From Rathayibacter iranicus NCPPB 2253 = VKM Ac-1602 (lineage in GTDB: Bacteria; Actinomycetota; Actinomycetes; Actinomycetales; Microbacteriaceae), in NCBI RefSeq assembly GCF_003149025.1, contig NZ_QGDV01000006.1:62001-126000 (forward strand): 64,000 bases of DNA. Direction: 5' to 3'. The position numbers and the translations under genes were made by a program. The notes under the pieces are model-generated. The model did no database searches, was not told where the DNA came from, and worked only from the letters and a program-made list of their open reading frames with translations. This document shows, piece after piece, positions 37,914 through 48,972 of the stretch. Numbering within the stretch: the stretch's first letter is position 1; every line of letters starts with the position of its first letter.

Positions 37914-39299
37914 TTAGCGGACTGACGGCCAGGGACGTTCGGGCGAGCCCGTGTAGAGCTGTTGGGGGCGGCCGATCTTCGTCTGCTTGTCGATGTTCAT
38001 CTCGCGCCAGTGCGCGATCCAGCCGGGGAGACGGCCGATGGCGAAGAGAACGGTGAACATCCGCGTCGGGAAACCCATCGCCTTGTAGATGACGCCCGTG
38101 TAGAAGTCGACGTTGGGATAGAGACGGCGCTCCTTGAAGTAGTCGTCCTCGAGCGCAAGGGCCTCGAGTTCCATGGCGATGTCGAGCAGCGGATCCTTCA
38201 CTCCGAGAGCCTGAAGCACCTCGGATGCGCTCTCCTTGACGAGCTTGGCGCGCGGGTCGTAGTTCTTGTACACCCGGTGGCCGAAGCCCATCAGGCGCAC
38301 GCCCTCTTCTTTGTTCTTCACGCGCTCGACGAAGGTCGAGACGCTCTCGCCCGACTCACGGATGCGTCCGAGCATGGTGAGCACGGCCTCGTTCGCGCCG
38401 CCGTGCAGTGGGCCGAAGAGGGCGTTGATGCCCGCCGAAATCGAGGCGTACAGGTTCGCCTCGGTCGAGCCGACGAGGCGAACAGTAGAGGTCGACGCGT
38501 TCTGCTCGTGGTCCTCATGCAGGATGAGGAGGCGATCGAGGGCTTTCGAGAGCACGGGGTCGACCTGGTACTGCTCGGCCATCGTGCCGAAGTTCAGCCT
38601 CAGGAAGTTGTCGACGAAGCTCAGCGAATTGTCCGGGTAGAGGAATGCCTGGCCGATGCTCTTCTTATGCGCATAGGCGGCCATGACCGGCAGCTTTGCG
38701 AGGAGACGGATGGTGGACAGTTCCACCGCCTGCGGATCCTTGGGATTGGAGCTGTCTTCGTAGTAAGTCGAGAGAGCGGAGACTCCGGCCGAGAGCACCG
38801 ACATGGGGTGGGCACTGTGCGGCAGCGCATCGAAGAAACGCTTGAGGTCCTCGTGGAGCAGGGTGTGACGGCGGATCCGCTCGTCGAACTCCGCGAGTTC
38901 ATCGGCCGTCGGCAGCTCGCCGTAGATGAGGAGCCAGGCGACCTCCAGGTACGTCGCGTTGGTGGCGACCTCCTCGATCGGGTAGCCGCGATAGCGCAGG
39001 ATCCCCTGATCACCGTCGATATAGGTAATCTGCGACTTCGTGGCCGCGGTGTTGACGAAGCCGTAGTCGAGCGACATGAAGCCGGTCTGCTTCGTCAGGG
39101 TCGAGAAGTCGATGCTCGAGGCGCCGTCGGCGCTGCGCAGGACCGGGAACTCCACGGTTCGTTCGCCAAAGGTCAGGGTGACCTTCTCGGGGAGCTGCTG
39201 CTTCGCCGTCGCTGCGGCCGGCCGCGTCGCTTCCTCGGTGGCGGGCTCCGAGGAACCTGCCGTCGTGGTTCCCTCGCTCTGCGTGCCGGATTCAGTCAC
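37914..39299 (-). CDS. gltA: Citrate synthase (type II)
   Basis: 461 residues from GTG 39299 (MTESGTQSEGTTTAG), with GGGAGG upstream. After a disordered ~45-residue start come the type II beta-domain (VTLTFGERTVEFPVL), the oxaloacetate-binding stretch HEDHEQNASTSTVRL, the catalytic His of FGPLHGGANEAVL, GFGHRVYKNYDPRA and the catalytic Asp of NVDFYTGVI. It condenses acetyl-CoA and oxaloacetate. The 205 bases before it, after dapC, hold its promoter and no other gene. Confidence 0.96.
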   Translation of the reverse strand: MTESGTQSEGTTTAGSSEPATEEATRPAAATAKQQLPEKVTLTFGERTVEFPVLRSADGASSIDFSTLTKQTGFMSLDYGFVNTAATKSQITYIDGDQGILRYRGYPIEEVATNATYLEVAWLLIYGELPTADELAEFDERIRRHTLLHEDLKRFFDALPHSAHPMSVLSAGVSALSTYYEDSSNPKDPQAVELSTIRLLAKLPVMAAYAHKKSIGQAFLYPDNSLSFVDNFLRLNFGTMAEQYQVDPVLSKALDRLLILHEDHEQNASTSTVRLVGSTEANLYASISAGINALFGPLHGGANEAVLTMLGRIRESGESVSTFVERVKNKEEGVRLMGFGHRVYKNYDPRAKLVKESASEVLQALGVKDPLLDIAMELEALALEDDYFKERRLYPNVDFYTGVIYKAMGFPTRMFTVLFAIGRLPGWIAHWREMNIDKQTKIGRPQQLYTGSPERPWPSVR

Positions 39300-39504
39300 A
39301 ACGCCTCCCAGGTCGTCGCCGTCGCACCCGGAGGCGCTCGCGGAACGAGCTGCACCGGGTCTGGATCGCGGTACGGCCGAGGTCGTATGAGGCGCCGTCG
39401 ACCGAACCGCATACAGCCTATGGGCAAAGGCTGGGCACTGTGACATCGTTCAGGACTAGCGCCCCACCCTTGTTCAGACCCGCTAAAACCCGCACGGACG
39501 GGGG

Positions 39505-40614
39505 TCAGAGACCGGCGGACAGGCGCTTGGCGGCGGCGGCGATCCGCTCATCGGAGGCGGTCAGGGACAGGCGGACGTGCTCGGGGAAGCCGTCGCCGTA
39601 GAAGACGCCGGGGCCGGCGAGGATTCCGAGACCCGCGAGGCGCTCGATCGACTCCCAGGCGGGGCGACCCTCGGTCGCCCACAGGTAGAGGCCGGCCTCG
39701 CTGCGGTCGATGCGGAAGCCAGCCGCCTCGAGCGCCGGGCGGAGGCGGGCGCGACGGGAGCGATAGCGCTCCTTCTGCTCGGCGACATGATGGTCGTCGC
39801 CGAGAGCCGCGACCATCGCCTCCTGCAGCGGCGCGGGGACGATCATGCCCGCATGCTTGCGCACGGTGACGAGCCGCGAGATGAGGGCCGCGTCTCCGGC
39901 GATGAAGGCGGCGCGGTAGCCCGCGAGGTTCGACTGCTTGCTCAACGAGTAGACACCGAGGACGCTGCGGCGCTCCTCACCGACGACCCGCTGATCGAGG
40001 ATGCTCGGGATCGGCTCGGTGGCCCAGGGCTCCTCCCACCCGAGCTCGGCATAGCACTCGTCCCCGGCGATCACAGCGCCCAGCTCGCGTGCGCGAGCCA
40101 CGGCGCGCTGCAGGGCGGCGACGTCAAGAACAGCGCCATCGGGATTGCCGGGCGAGTTGAGCCAGACGAGTCGGGTCCGCTCGGGCCACTCGGAGGGATC
40201 GTCCGAGGCGAATGCCTGTGCCCCCGCGATTGCCGCTCCCATCGCGTACGTCGGGTAGGCGGCGCGCGGATGCACGACCACATCACCGTCGCCAAGGCCC
40301 AGAAGGAAGGGCAGCCAGGCGACCAACTCCTTCGAGCCGATCGTCGGCAGCACCTCGTCGGGGCGTAGCCCGGGGACGCCGCGGCGACGGGCGTACCAGG
40401 CGGCGATCGCCTCGCGCAGCGCCGGCGTGCCGACCGTGGTCGGGTAGGAGTGCGCGTCGGTCGCGCGGGCCAGCGCCTCGCGAATCGGACCCGGGGTGGA
40501 GTCGACCGGCGAGCCGATCGAGAGGTCGACAAGACCGTCCGGATGCTCGGCCGCCACGCGGGCGAACGGTGCCATCAGGTCCCAGGGGTAATCCGGCAGC
40601 GTGCCGAGGGCCAC
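39505..40614 (-). CDS. dapC: Succinyldiaminopimelate transaminase
   Basis: 369 residues of a class I/II PLP aminotransferase. VDLSIGSPVDSTP opens the fold, SYPTTVGTPALREAIAAWY follows, the substrate/PLP loop is LNSPGNPDGAVLD, the cofactor Asp/Tyr lie in GDECYAELGWE and the Schiff-base lysine in GVYSLSKQSNLAGYR (~235). It lies 10 bases after the ferredoxin gene; the fdxA-dapC pair is conserved in actinobacteria, which supports the DapC call over other aminotransferases. Confidence 0.9.
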   Translation of the reverse strand: MALGTLPDYPWDLMAPFARVAAEHPDGLVDLSIGSPVDSTPGPIREALARATDAHSYPTTVGTPALREAIAAWYARRRGVPGLRPDEVLPTIGSKELVAWLPFLLGLGDGDVVVHPRAAYPTYAMGAAIAGAQAFASDDPSEWPERTRLVWLNSPGNPDGAVLDVAALQRAVARARELGAVIAGDECYAELGWEEPWATEPIPSILDQRVVGEERRSVLGVYSLSKQSNLAGYRAAFIAGDAALISRLVTVRKHAGMIVPAPLQEAMVAALGDDHHVAEQKERYRSRRARLRPALEAAGFRIDRSEAGLYLWATEGRPAWESIERLAGLGILAGPGVFYGDGFPEHVRLSLTASDERIAAAAKRLSAGL

Positions 40615-40624
40615 GGGGAGCGCC

Positions 40625-40945
40625 TCAGTGGCTCTGGGGAGGGAGCGCGGAAATGACCGGGTGGTCTTTCGCGATCACGCCGACCTTCGCGGCTCCGCCC
40701 GGGGAGCCGATCTCGTCGAAGAACTCGACGTTGGCCCTGTAGTAGTCCGACCACTTCTCGGGCAGGTCGTCCTCGTAATAGATGGCCTCGACGGGGCAGA
40801 CCGGCTCGCAGGCGCCGCAGTCGACGCACTCGTCGGGGTGGATGTAGAGCGAGCGCTCGCCTTCGTAGATGCAGTCGACCGGGCACTCGTCGATGCAGGC
40901 ACGGTCTTTGACATCGACGCACGGAAGTGCGATCACGTAGGTCAC
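40625..40945 (-). CDS. fdxA: 7Fe ferredoxin
   Basis: 106 residues from GTG 40945 (MTYVIALPCVDVKDRACIDE), with GGAG upstream. Two clusters are visible: CIDECPVDCIYEG supplies the 3Fe-4S site together with a later Cys-Pro, and CVDCGACEPVCPVEAI the 4Fe-4S site. It is a small cytoplasmic electron carrier, for example for P450s or other oxidoreductases. It sits 29 bases after mshB and 10 bases before dapC. Confidence 0.95.
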   Translation of the reverse strand: MTYVIALPCVDVKDRACIDECPVDCIYEGERSLYIHPDECVDCGACEPVCPVEAIYYEDDLPEKWSDYYRANVEFFDEIGSPGGAAKVGVIAKDHPVISALPPQSH

Positions 40946-40974
40946 GGTGCTCCAGGTCCCTTCGAACAGTGTCT

Positions 40975-42174
40975 CTATCGTACGGGGGCGGGCGGTACGG
41001 CGGCGTCGGGCACGGCGGCGGGCGCCGGGTCGCGCAGCCGCGGCCACGCGATCACGACGAGGGCGATCAGAGCAGGGAGAAAGGTCCACGCGACACCGAG
41101 ACCGTTGGCCGGCACGAGCACGGAGCCACCGGCGCTGCGCAGGGCGAGCAGCCCGATCATCCCGAGCAGGCCCATCGCCGTGCAGAACGCCACGAAGCGG
41201 TCGATGAGCACGAGCCGCAGACCGAGCAGGAGGAGGAGGACGCCGGCGAGCGCGGCGACGAGACCGATCGGCAGCGGCATCCCCGCGATCGTCACGGTGC
41301 TCTGATGCGCGACAGTGGTGATGGCTCCGACGACCGCCCCGAGGAGCACGCCGACCACCCCCGAGAGCGCGCGGGAGCCGAGGGTCGGCCGTTCGAGGAC
41401 GACCGCGTCGGTGGCCCGGGAATTATCGGCCGGACGGAAACGCTCGATGCGCCCGACAGGGAATGCCGGGCCACTGGAGAGCCGCGCCTCGTCGCCATCG
41501 ACGACGAGCTGAGTGGCGTGCGCCTGGAGGGCGGCACGTTTGCGGGAGTAATCGGCGGGTGAGAGTTCGATCACGATGTCCTCGGGCAGCGGCGGCGCAG
41601 ACTCGGGCAGGACGGCGAGGAAGCGGAGGCCGAGCAGCTCGGCGGAGCGTTCCGCGATCCGGGCGGTGCGCACGTGATCGGGATGACCGTAGCCGCCTCC
41701 GGCGTCGTAGGAGAGGACGATGCCGGCGTCGACCTGACGGAGGACAGCGACGAGATCGGCGACTTCTTCGTTCTCCGCGGCGGCGGTGAGGGAGTCGGGG
41801 TGCACCGGCTCGAGCGGTACGGGCACCCGAGCGGGGCCCCACTGCATCCCGGAGTCGCGGTAGATGCGCGGGGCGAGACCGGGCGCACGGGCGCTGCTCT
41901 CGCCGAGGAAGCGGTGATCGGCGACTCCGAGCGCGGTGAGGGCGACGACCAGCTCGGTCGTCCGGTGTGCCGCCAGCTCCGCCGAGCCCTCGAGCGCGCG
42001 AAGGTCTTCCGGAATCACCTCGCCGCATTCGCCGCGGGTGGCCGTGACGACAGTGACCGAAGCGCCCTGCGCAACAAGTCGCGCCAGGGTGCCGCCCATG
42101 GTGATTGATTCGTCGTCGGGGTGCGCATGCACCGCCACCACCCGCTCGACTGCTGCGTCTCGGCCCGCGTCCAC
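40975..42174 (-). CDS. mshB: MshB-like PIG-L deacetylase with C-terminal membrane domain
   Basis: 399 residues from GTG 42174. The zinc site is VAVHAHPDDESITMGGTLARL (AHPDDE, ~14-19) with the third ligand in GGYGHPDHVRTA (~140). RGECGEVIPEDLR is typical of MshB, which deacetylates GlcNAc-inositol in mycothiol synthesis. Unlike classic MshB (~300 residues), about 110 C-terminal residues form four hydrophobic helices. The linkage to fdxA-dapC supports the call, though a mycothiol-S-conjugate amidase (Mca) or another PIG-L enzyme remains possible. Confidence 0.75.
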   Translation of the reverse strand: MDAGRDAAVERVVAVHAHPDDESITMGGTLARLVAQGASVTVVTATRGECGEVIPEDLRALEGSAELAAHRTTELVVALTALGVADHRFLGESSARAPGLAPRIYRDSGMQWGPARVPVPLEPVHPDSLTAAAENEEVADLVAVLRQVDAGIVLSYDAGGGYGHPDHVRTARIAERSAELLGLRFLAVLPESAPPLPEDIVIELSPADYSRKRAALQAHATQLVVDGDEARLSSGPAFPVGRIERFRPADNSRATDAVVLERPTLGSRALSGVVGVLLGAVVGAITTVAHQSTVTIAGMPLPIGLVAALAGVLLLLLGLRLVLIDRFVAFCTAMGLLGMIGLLALRSAGGSVLVPANGLGVAWTFLPALIALVVIAWPRLRDPAPAAVPDAAVPPAPVR

Positions 42175-42255
42175 TCTTCGCCTCTCGTCCGGCGTGGCGT
42201 ACGACGCGCGGCGCTTCTGGACAGCGGCCGCGCGGCACACTACAGTCGACCGAGG

Positions 42256-42274
42256 TAAGGCAAGGCTTACCGAA
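42256..42274. promoter_or_regulatory. DtxR/IdeR-type iron box upstream of efeUOB
   Basis: TAAGGCAAGGCTTACCGAA matches the DtxR/IdeR consensus TTAGGTTAGSCTAACCTAA at 14 of 19 positions and keeps the AGG...AGGC and ACC...AA core. It lies about 80 bases upstream of the efeU start, in the gap between mshB and efeU. The expected effect is iron-dependent repression of the ferrous/ferric uptake operon. Confidence 0.8.
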
Positions 42275-42352
42275 CCATTCGGGCCCGCCGTCCCGGTCGG
42301 CTCGGGGCGGGAGCCGCCCCCTCCTCGTCCACCGTCGACCAAGAGAACACGC

Positions 42353-43219
42353 GTGCTCGCAAACTACCTCATCGGCCTCCGCGAAGGCCTCGAAGCCGGC
42401 CTCGTGATCGGCATTCTCGTGGCGTACCTGACCAAGCTCGGCCGACGCGACGTGCTGCCGAGGCTCTGGATCGGCATCGCCGCTGCCATCGTCATCTCGC
42501 TGACGATCGGCGCGATCCTGACCTGGGGTCCGTCCACGCTCTCCTTCCAGGCGCAGGAGATCCTCGGCGGTGGCCTCTCGATCCTTGCGGTCGGACTGGT
42601 CACCTGGATGATCTTCTGGATGGGCGCGAACGCCCGCAGCCTCAAGGGAGAACTCGAGTCCAAGCTCGACGGCGCGGTCGCCGGCTCGGCCCTGGGCATC
42701 GTCCTCCTCGGCTTCATCAGCGTGGGGCGCGAGGGGATCGAGACGGCCCTGTTCGTCTGGGCGAGCGTCTCTTCGAGCAGCGCAGCCTCCGGCTCTAACG
42801 CCTGGGAGGGCACCGTCCACGCACTGCTGGGCATCCTGAGCGCGGTCGTCGTCTCGTACCTGATCTTCCGCGGCTTCGTCCGAATCGACCTCGGGCGCTT
42901 CTTCACCTGGACGGGCGGATTTCTCATCCTTGTCGCGGCGGGGGTCCTCTCGTACGGGATCGGCGACCTGCAGGAGGCCGCGCTGCTGCCGGGCTGGGGC
43001 GCGCCGCTGTTCTCGCTCGGCCCGATCCTCCCGCCGACCCTCACCGCGGTGGTCGGAGGCCTGTTCAACTACACGCCAGAGCCGACCGCTTTGCAGTTCG
43101 CGGCCTGGTTGGTCTACCTCGTCGTCGTCGGCGTGCTCTTTATCCGCCAGGTCCGCCTCCGTGGCCCGGGACGGGGCAGCGCGGCCCCGGTAACCGTCAC
43201 CACGTCCTCATCCGTCTGA
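42353..43219 (+). CDS. efeU: FTR1-family iron permease
   Basis: 288 residues from GTG 42353. It is a seven-helix permease with the two iron-binding motifs of the FTR1/EfeU family: REGLEA at ~10-15 and REGIET at ~125-130. It moves iron into the cell with EfeO and EfeB, encoded immediately downstream with 40 bases between efeU and efeO. The DtxR-type box upstream suggests repression by iron. Confidence 0.94.
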   Translation: MLANYLIGLREGLEAGLVIGILVAYLTKLGRRDVLPRLWIGIAAAIVISLTIGAILTWGPSTLSFQAQEILGGGLSILAVGLVTWMIFWMGANARSLKGELESKLDGAVAGSALGIVLLGFISVGREGIETALFVWASVSSSSAASGSNAWEGTVHALLGILSAVVVSYLIFRGFVRIDLGRFFTWTGGFLILVAAGVLSYGIGDLQEAALLPGWGAPLFSLGPILPPTLTAVVGGLFNYTPEPTALQFAAWLVYLVVVGVLFIRQVRLRGPGRGSAAPVTVTTSSSV

Positions 43220-43259
43220 TCCGCGCCGCCGCGCAACCGCCCTCGATTCCAGGAGAACC

Positions 43260-44513
43260 ATGTCCGTGAGCGCTCGTCCTGTCCGCCTCCCCCGCGTCAC
43301 CCTCGGCCTCGCCGGGGCCGGTGCCTTCGCACTGCTTCTCGCGGGATGCGTACCGAACACTGCGGCGTCGTCCTCGGCCGCCGCCCTCGACGTGGCGATC
43401 AGCGACGACGCGTGCGAGGTGTCCGCGGCCACGACGGAGGCCGGAGCCGTGCGGTTCTCGCTCACCAACGGTGGCACCGACGTGAACGAGTTCGAGATCC
43501 TTGCGGCGGACAAGCTGCGCATCGTCGGCGAGAAGGAGAACGTGACGCCGGGCCAGAGCGTGTCGTACGTGGCGCAGCTCGAGCCGGGCACCTACTACAC
43601 CGCCTGCAAGTTCCAGCAGGTCGGCGCCCCGGTCGGCATGAGCGAGTTCACCGTCACCGGCGAAGCGACGGCTCAGTCGGCCGACGAGAAGGCGGCAACC
43701 GATGCGGCCGTGACCAACTACGTCTCCTACGTGAAGTCGCAGGCCGGTGAGCTGCTTCCCGCCGTGAAAGAGTTCGCGCAGGCCTACGAGTCGGGGGACG
43801 ACGAGAAGGCACGCGGCCTGTTCGCGTCGACCCGAGTGTTCTACGAGCGGATCGAGCCCACGGCCGAGGCGTTCGGCGACCTCGATCCGAAGATCGACTA
43901 CCGCGAGGTCGACGCGGTCGCCGAGGGTCTGAACTGGACCGGCTTCCACCGGATCGAAAAGGACCTGTGGCTGCCCGCGGACGGCGCCCTCAACTCCGAC
44001 GGCACCAGCGCCGTCCTCGACTGGGCGCCCTCCACTCCCGAGCAGCGCGCACAGTTCGGCCAGGGACTCGTGACCGACGTGCAGAGCCTGTACGACCTCG
44101 TGAACACACCCAACTTCACGGTCTCGGTCGGCGACATCTCGAACGGCGCCATCGGCCTGCTCGACGAGGTCGCCGCCGGCAAGATCACCGGTGAGGAGGA
44201 CTGGTGGTCGAGCACCGACCTCACGGACTTCGCCGCCAATGTGCAGGGCGCGGAGGTCGCCTTCGGCAACGTCGAGCCCATCGCAACGGCCCGCGGCACC
44301 GAGGGAGCCGACCTGACGACGCAGATCACCCAGCGCTTCGGTGAGCTCGACGCCCTGCTCGCGAAGTACGGCTCGATCGACTCCGGCTTCGTGGCCTACT
44401 CGACGCTGACGGCCGAGCAGAAGAAGGAGCTCTCGGACCAGGTCAACGCCCTCTCGGAGCCACTCTCGCAGCTCACCCACACGGTGCTCGGCGTCGAGAA
44501 GCCGACCGCATAG
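43260..44513 (+). CDS. efeO: EfeO iron-uptake lipoprotein
   Basis: 417 residues. The N-terminal signal ends in a lipobox LLLAGC (Cys ~30), anchoring it outside the membrane. A cupredoxin-like domain (~45-135, with CKFQQVGAPVGMSEFTV) is followed by the M75/imelysin helical domain holding the GFHRIEKDLW motif (HxxE metal site, ~225). EfeO binds ferric or ferrous iron for EfeU. The stop overlaps the efeB start. Confidence 0.94.
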   Translation: MSVSARPVRLPRVTLGLAGAGAFALLLAGCVPNTAASSSAAALDVAISDDACEVSAATTEAGAVRFSLTNGGTDVNEFEILAADKLRIVGEKENVTPGQSVSYVAQLEPGTYYTACKFQQVGAPVGMSEFTVTGEATAQSADEKAATDAAVTNYVSYVKSQAGELLPAVKEFAQAYESGDDEKARGLFASTRVFYERIEPTAEAFGDLDPKIDYREVDAVAEGLNWTGFHRIEKDLWLPADGALNSDGTSAVLDWAPSTPEQRAQFGQGLVTDVQSLYDLVNTPNFTVSVGDISNGAIGLLDEVAAGKITGEEDWWSSTDLTDFAANVQGAEVAFGNVEPIATARGTEGADLTTQITQRFGELDALLAKYGSIDSGFVAYSTLTAEQKKELSDQVNALSEPLSQLTHTVLGVEKPTA

Positions 44514-45826
44514 TGGCCGACGAGGAGCGCACGGGGCCGTCGCCGGACTCCGAGGGCAAAACGCCCGCCGAGCAGCCCCGCCGCCTCTCGCGACGCGGGC
44601 TGCTCGGCCTCGTCTCGGCCGGCACTGCGGGGCTCGCGGCCGGCATCGGAGGGACGCTCGCCCTCTCGAGCGCAACCGCCTCCTCCCCCGTGCGCACCGT
44701 GCCGTTCTTCGGCGCGAACCAGGCCGGGATCACGACTGCGGCCCAGGACCGCCTCCACTTCGCGGCCTTCGACCTTGCCGCAGGCACCACCCGAGCCGAG
44801 CTGATCGAGCTGCTGCAGGACTGGACGATCGCCGCCTCCCGAATGACGCAGGGACTCGAGGTGGGCGAGACCGGAGCCGTCGATGGGCCGGAGACCGCGC
44901 CTCCCGAGGACACCGGCGAAGCACTCGGGCTCGACGCGGCGGCACTGACGATCACCGTCGGCTTCGGCCCGACGCTCTTCGTCGACGGGACCGGTGCCGA
45001 CCGCTTCGGCCTAGCCGACCGTCGACCCCCACAACTCCAGGCGTTGCCGCGCTTCCGTGGCGACGCGCTCGTGCCCGCGGCGAGCGGAGGCGACCTCTGC
45101 ATCCAGGCCTGCGCCGACGACCCCCAGGTCGCCGTGCACGCCATTCGCAACCTCAGCCGGATCGCCTTCGGCCGCGCCTCGATCCGCTGGTCACAGCTCG
45201 GCTTCGGCCGCACGTCCTCGACCTCGACCGCGCAGGCGACGCCGCGGAACCTCTTCGGCTTCAAGGACGGCACGGCCAACATCAAGTCCGAGGAGGCCGA
45301 CGCCGTGCAGGAGCAGGTGTGGGTCCCCGACTCCGACGGCCCCGCGTGGCTGGTCGGCGGCAGCTACCTCGTGGCCCGCAAGATCCGGATGATCATCGAG
45401 ACCTGGGACCGCAGCCAGCTCGGCGAGCAGGAGCGGGTGATCGGCCGCAGCAAGGGCTCCGGCGCACCCCTCTCGGGCGGCGCGGAGTTCGCCGAGCCGG
45501 ACTTCACCGCGGCTGGCGCCACCGGCGCTCCGCTCATCGATAAGGCGGCGCACGTACGCCTCGCGCACCCGCACGTGAACGGCGAGGCCCGGCTACTGCG
45601 GCGCGGCTACAACTTCGTCGATGGCAATGACGAGCTGGGGCGTCTGAACGCGGGACTGTTCTTTCTGTCGTTCCAGCGATCGCCGGAGCAGTTCATCACG
45701 GTCCAGCGCAGCCTCGCGAAGGATGCGCTCAACGAGTACGTGAAGCATGTCGGCTCGGCAGTCTTCGCGGTGCCGCCCGGCGTGCGGGATGACAACGATT
45801 TTTTCGGCTCGGGGCTTTTCGCCTGA
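44513..45826 (+). CDS. efeB: EfeB, DyP-type haem peroxidase of the iron-uptake system
   Basis: 437 residues from GTG 44513. A twin-arginine signal (LSRRGLLGLVSAGTAG, ~29-45) marks Tat export. The DyP signature NLFGFKDGTANIK (GxxDG, ~245) is present, and the haem ligand is probably the His of VRLAHPHVN. EfeB oxidises iron or haem outside the membrane in the EfeUOB system. It is the last gene of the operon. Confidence 0.94.
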   Translation: MADEERTGPSPDSEGKTPAEQPRRLSRRGLLGLVSAGTAGLAAGIGGTLALSSATASSPVRTVPFFGANQAGITTAAQDRLHFAAFDLAAGTTRAELIELLQDWTIAASRMTQGLEVGETGAVDGPETAPPEDTGEALGLDAAALTITVGFGPTLFVDGTGADRFGLADRRPPQLQALPRFRGDALVPAASGGDLCIQACADDPQVAVHAIRNLSRIAFGRASIRWSQLGFGRTSSTSTAQATPRNLFGFKDGTANIKSEEADAVQEQVWVPDSDGPAWLVGGSYLVARKIRMIIETWDRSQLGEQERVIGRSKGSGAPLSGGAEFAEPDFTAAGATGAPLIDKAAHVRLAHPHVNGEARLLRRGYNFVDGNDELGRLNAGLFFLSFQRSPEQFITVQRSLAKDALNEYVKHVGSAVFAVPPGVRDDNDFFGSGLFA

Positions 45827-45934
45827 GACGGTCGGCTTGTCTGAGGATATGCGCAGCCGGTCCCAGGCGCGTGAGAGCGTCCTCGCCGGACGTGCAGAGC
45901 GGGCGCAGAGGAGGCACTCCTACCCTCGGTCGCG

Positions 45935-46831
45935 ATGTCCGGAAACAGTGCGAAAAGCGGTCTGACCAAGCGCGAGCGTCAAGAGCGCGCCCGAGCCGAA
46001 GCGCGGGAGCGCCGGGAGGCCGAGCGGAGGCGACGGAAGCGGAATCGGCTGCTCGGCCAGGGCGGGGCGGTACTCGGCGTTCTCGCGGTCGTGGCGCTGG
46101 TCTGTTGGAACGTCTGGTCGCAGCAGGAAGTGGCGAGTGCCGGTCCCGCCAACATGCTCAGCGACGGCATCGTGCTCGCCGGCGACGGGTCGGCCGCGGC
46201 CGTGCAGACCACCGCGGCCCTCGCTCCGGAGGCGTCACCCCAGCCGACGGACGAGAGCGGCCCGCGCGCGGCCGGAGTCGCGACCATCGACGTCTATGCC
46301 GACTACCTCTGCCCCTATTGCAGCGAGTTTGAGAAGGCGAATGCCGAGCAGCTGCAGAGCTGGCTGACGCAGGGGTCGATCACCCTCGAGTTCCACCCGG
46401 TGGCCATCCTCGACGCGTCCTCCGCCGGATCCGCCTACTCCAGCCGCGCCGCGAACACCGCGGCCTGCGTCGCGGACGAGGATCCGGACCGCTTCCTCGC
46501 GGTGAATGCGGCACTGTTCGCGCGGCAACCGGCGGAGAGGACGCCAGGGCTGGACGATGACGCACTGCGCTCTCTCGTCGTCGACGCGGGAGTGACGAAC
46601 GACGCTGTGCGCGCCTGTATCACGAGCGGCGAGTTCCGGCCCTGGGTGGCGGCGGCTACGCAGCGGGCGACGGGTGGACCGCTGCCGAACTCGTCCCTCC
46701 CCAAGCTCGCATCGACGCCGACCGTGCTGGTGAACGGGCAGCAGTACACGGGCGCGCCCAATGACGCGTCGGCGTTCGCGACCTTCGTCACCTCGACGCT
46801 CGCGGCGGAGTCGCCGGCCCCTGCCGGCTGA
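45935..46831 (+). CDS. Membrane-anchored DsbA-like thiol oxidoreductase
   Basis: 298 residues. A very basic, possibly coiled N-terminus (~1-42, repeats of RE/RR) precedes one membrane helix (~45-65). The extracytoplasmic DsbA-like thioredoxin fold has the active site CPYC (Cys126, Cys129 in DVYADYLCPYCSEFEKAN) and the cis-proline region STPTVLVNGQQYTG near the end. Two further cysteines (NTAACVADE, AVRACITSG) may form a disulfide. It likely forms or repairs disulfides in exported proteins. Confidence 0.88.
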   Translation: MSGNSAKSGLTKRERQERARAEARERREAERRRRKRNRLLGQGGAVLGVLAVVALVCWNVWSQQEVASAGPANMLSDGIVLAGDGSAAAVQTTAALAPEASPQPTDESGPRAAGVATIDVYADYLCPYCSEFEKANAEQLQSWLTQGSITLEFHPVAILDASSAGSAYSSRAANTAACVADEDPDRFLAVNAALFARQPAERTPGLDDDALRSLVVDAGVTNDAVRACITSGEFRPWVAAATQRATGGPLPNSSLPKLASTPTVLVNGQQYTGAPNDASAFATFVTSTLAAESPAPAG

Positions 46832-46867
46832 CGCCCGTCGCCGCTGTTCCCACACGGGAACGGCACA

Positions 46868-46906
46868 GACGGGAACGGCCGGAGCAGTGCTCCGGCCGTT
46901 CCCGTC
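46868..46906. terminator. Strong bidirectional terminator-like palindrome
   Basis: Arms 46868-46886 and 46888-46906 are perfectly complementary over 19 bases (GACGGGAACGGCCGGAGCA and its complement) with one central base. It lies between the convergent DsbA-like and typA genes and serves both. A partial extra copy of the arm (ACGGGAACGG) occurs just upstream at 46854. Confidence 0.85.
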
Positions 46907-46925
46907 GTGCAGCGCCCTGACGAGA

Positions 46926-48830
<1,905 letters not shown>

Positions 48831-48907
48831 GGATACGGACTCGTCTCGTGTTCTCGTGCAGAAAGGGGACTGTCTATCGTACCGCAGCGGAGCGTCCGGA
48901 CGGCGAA

Positions 48908-48967
48908 GGGCCCCGGATCCCCGTGCGCGATGTCCTGCGCAGGGGCATCGCGCACGGGCCGGGGCCC
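48908..48967 (-). terminator. Long GC-rich hairpin ending the ABC transporter operon
   Basis: Arms of 22 bases pair with a 3-base bulge: GGGCCCCGG plus CCCGTGCGCGATG (48908-48932) against CATCGCGCACGGG plus CCGGGGCCC (48946-48967), with a 13-base loop. It starts 5 bases past the stop codon of the ATPase gene. There is no long T-tract, as is common for actinobacterial terminators. Confidence 0.8.
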
Positions 48968-48972
48968 GCGGA

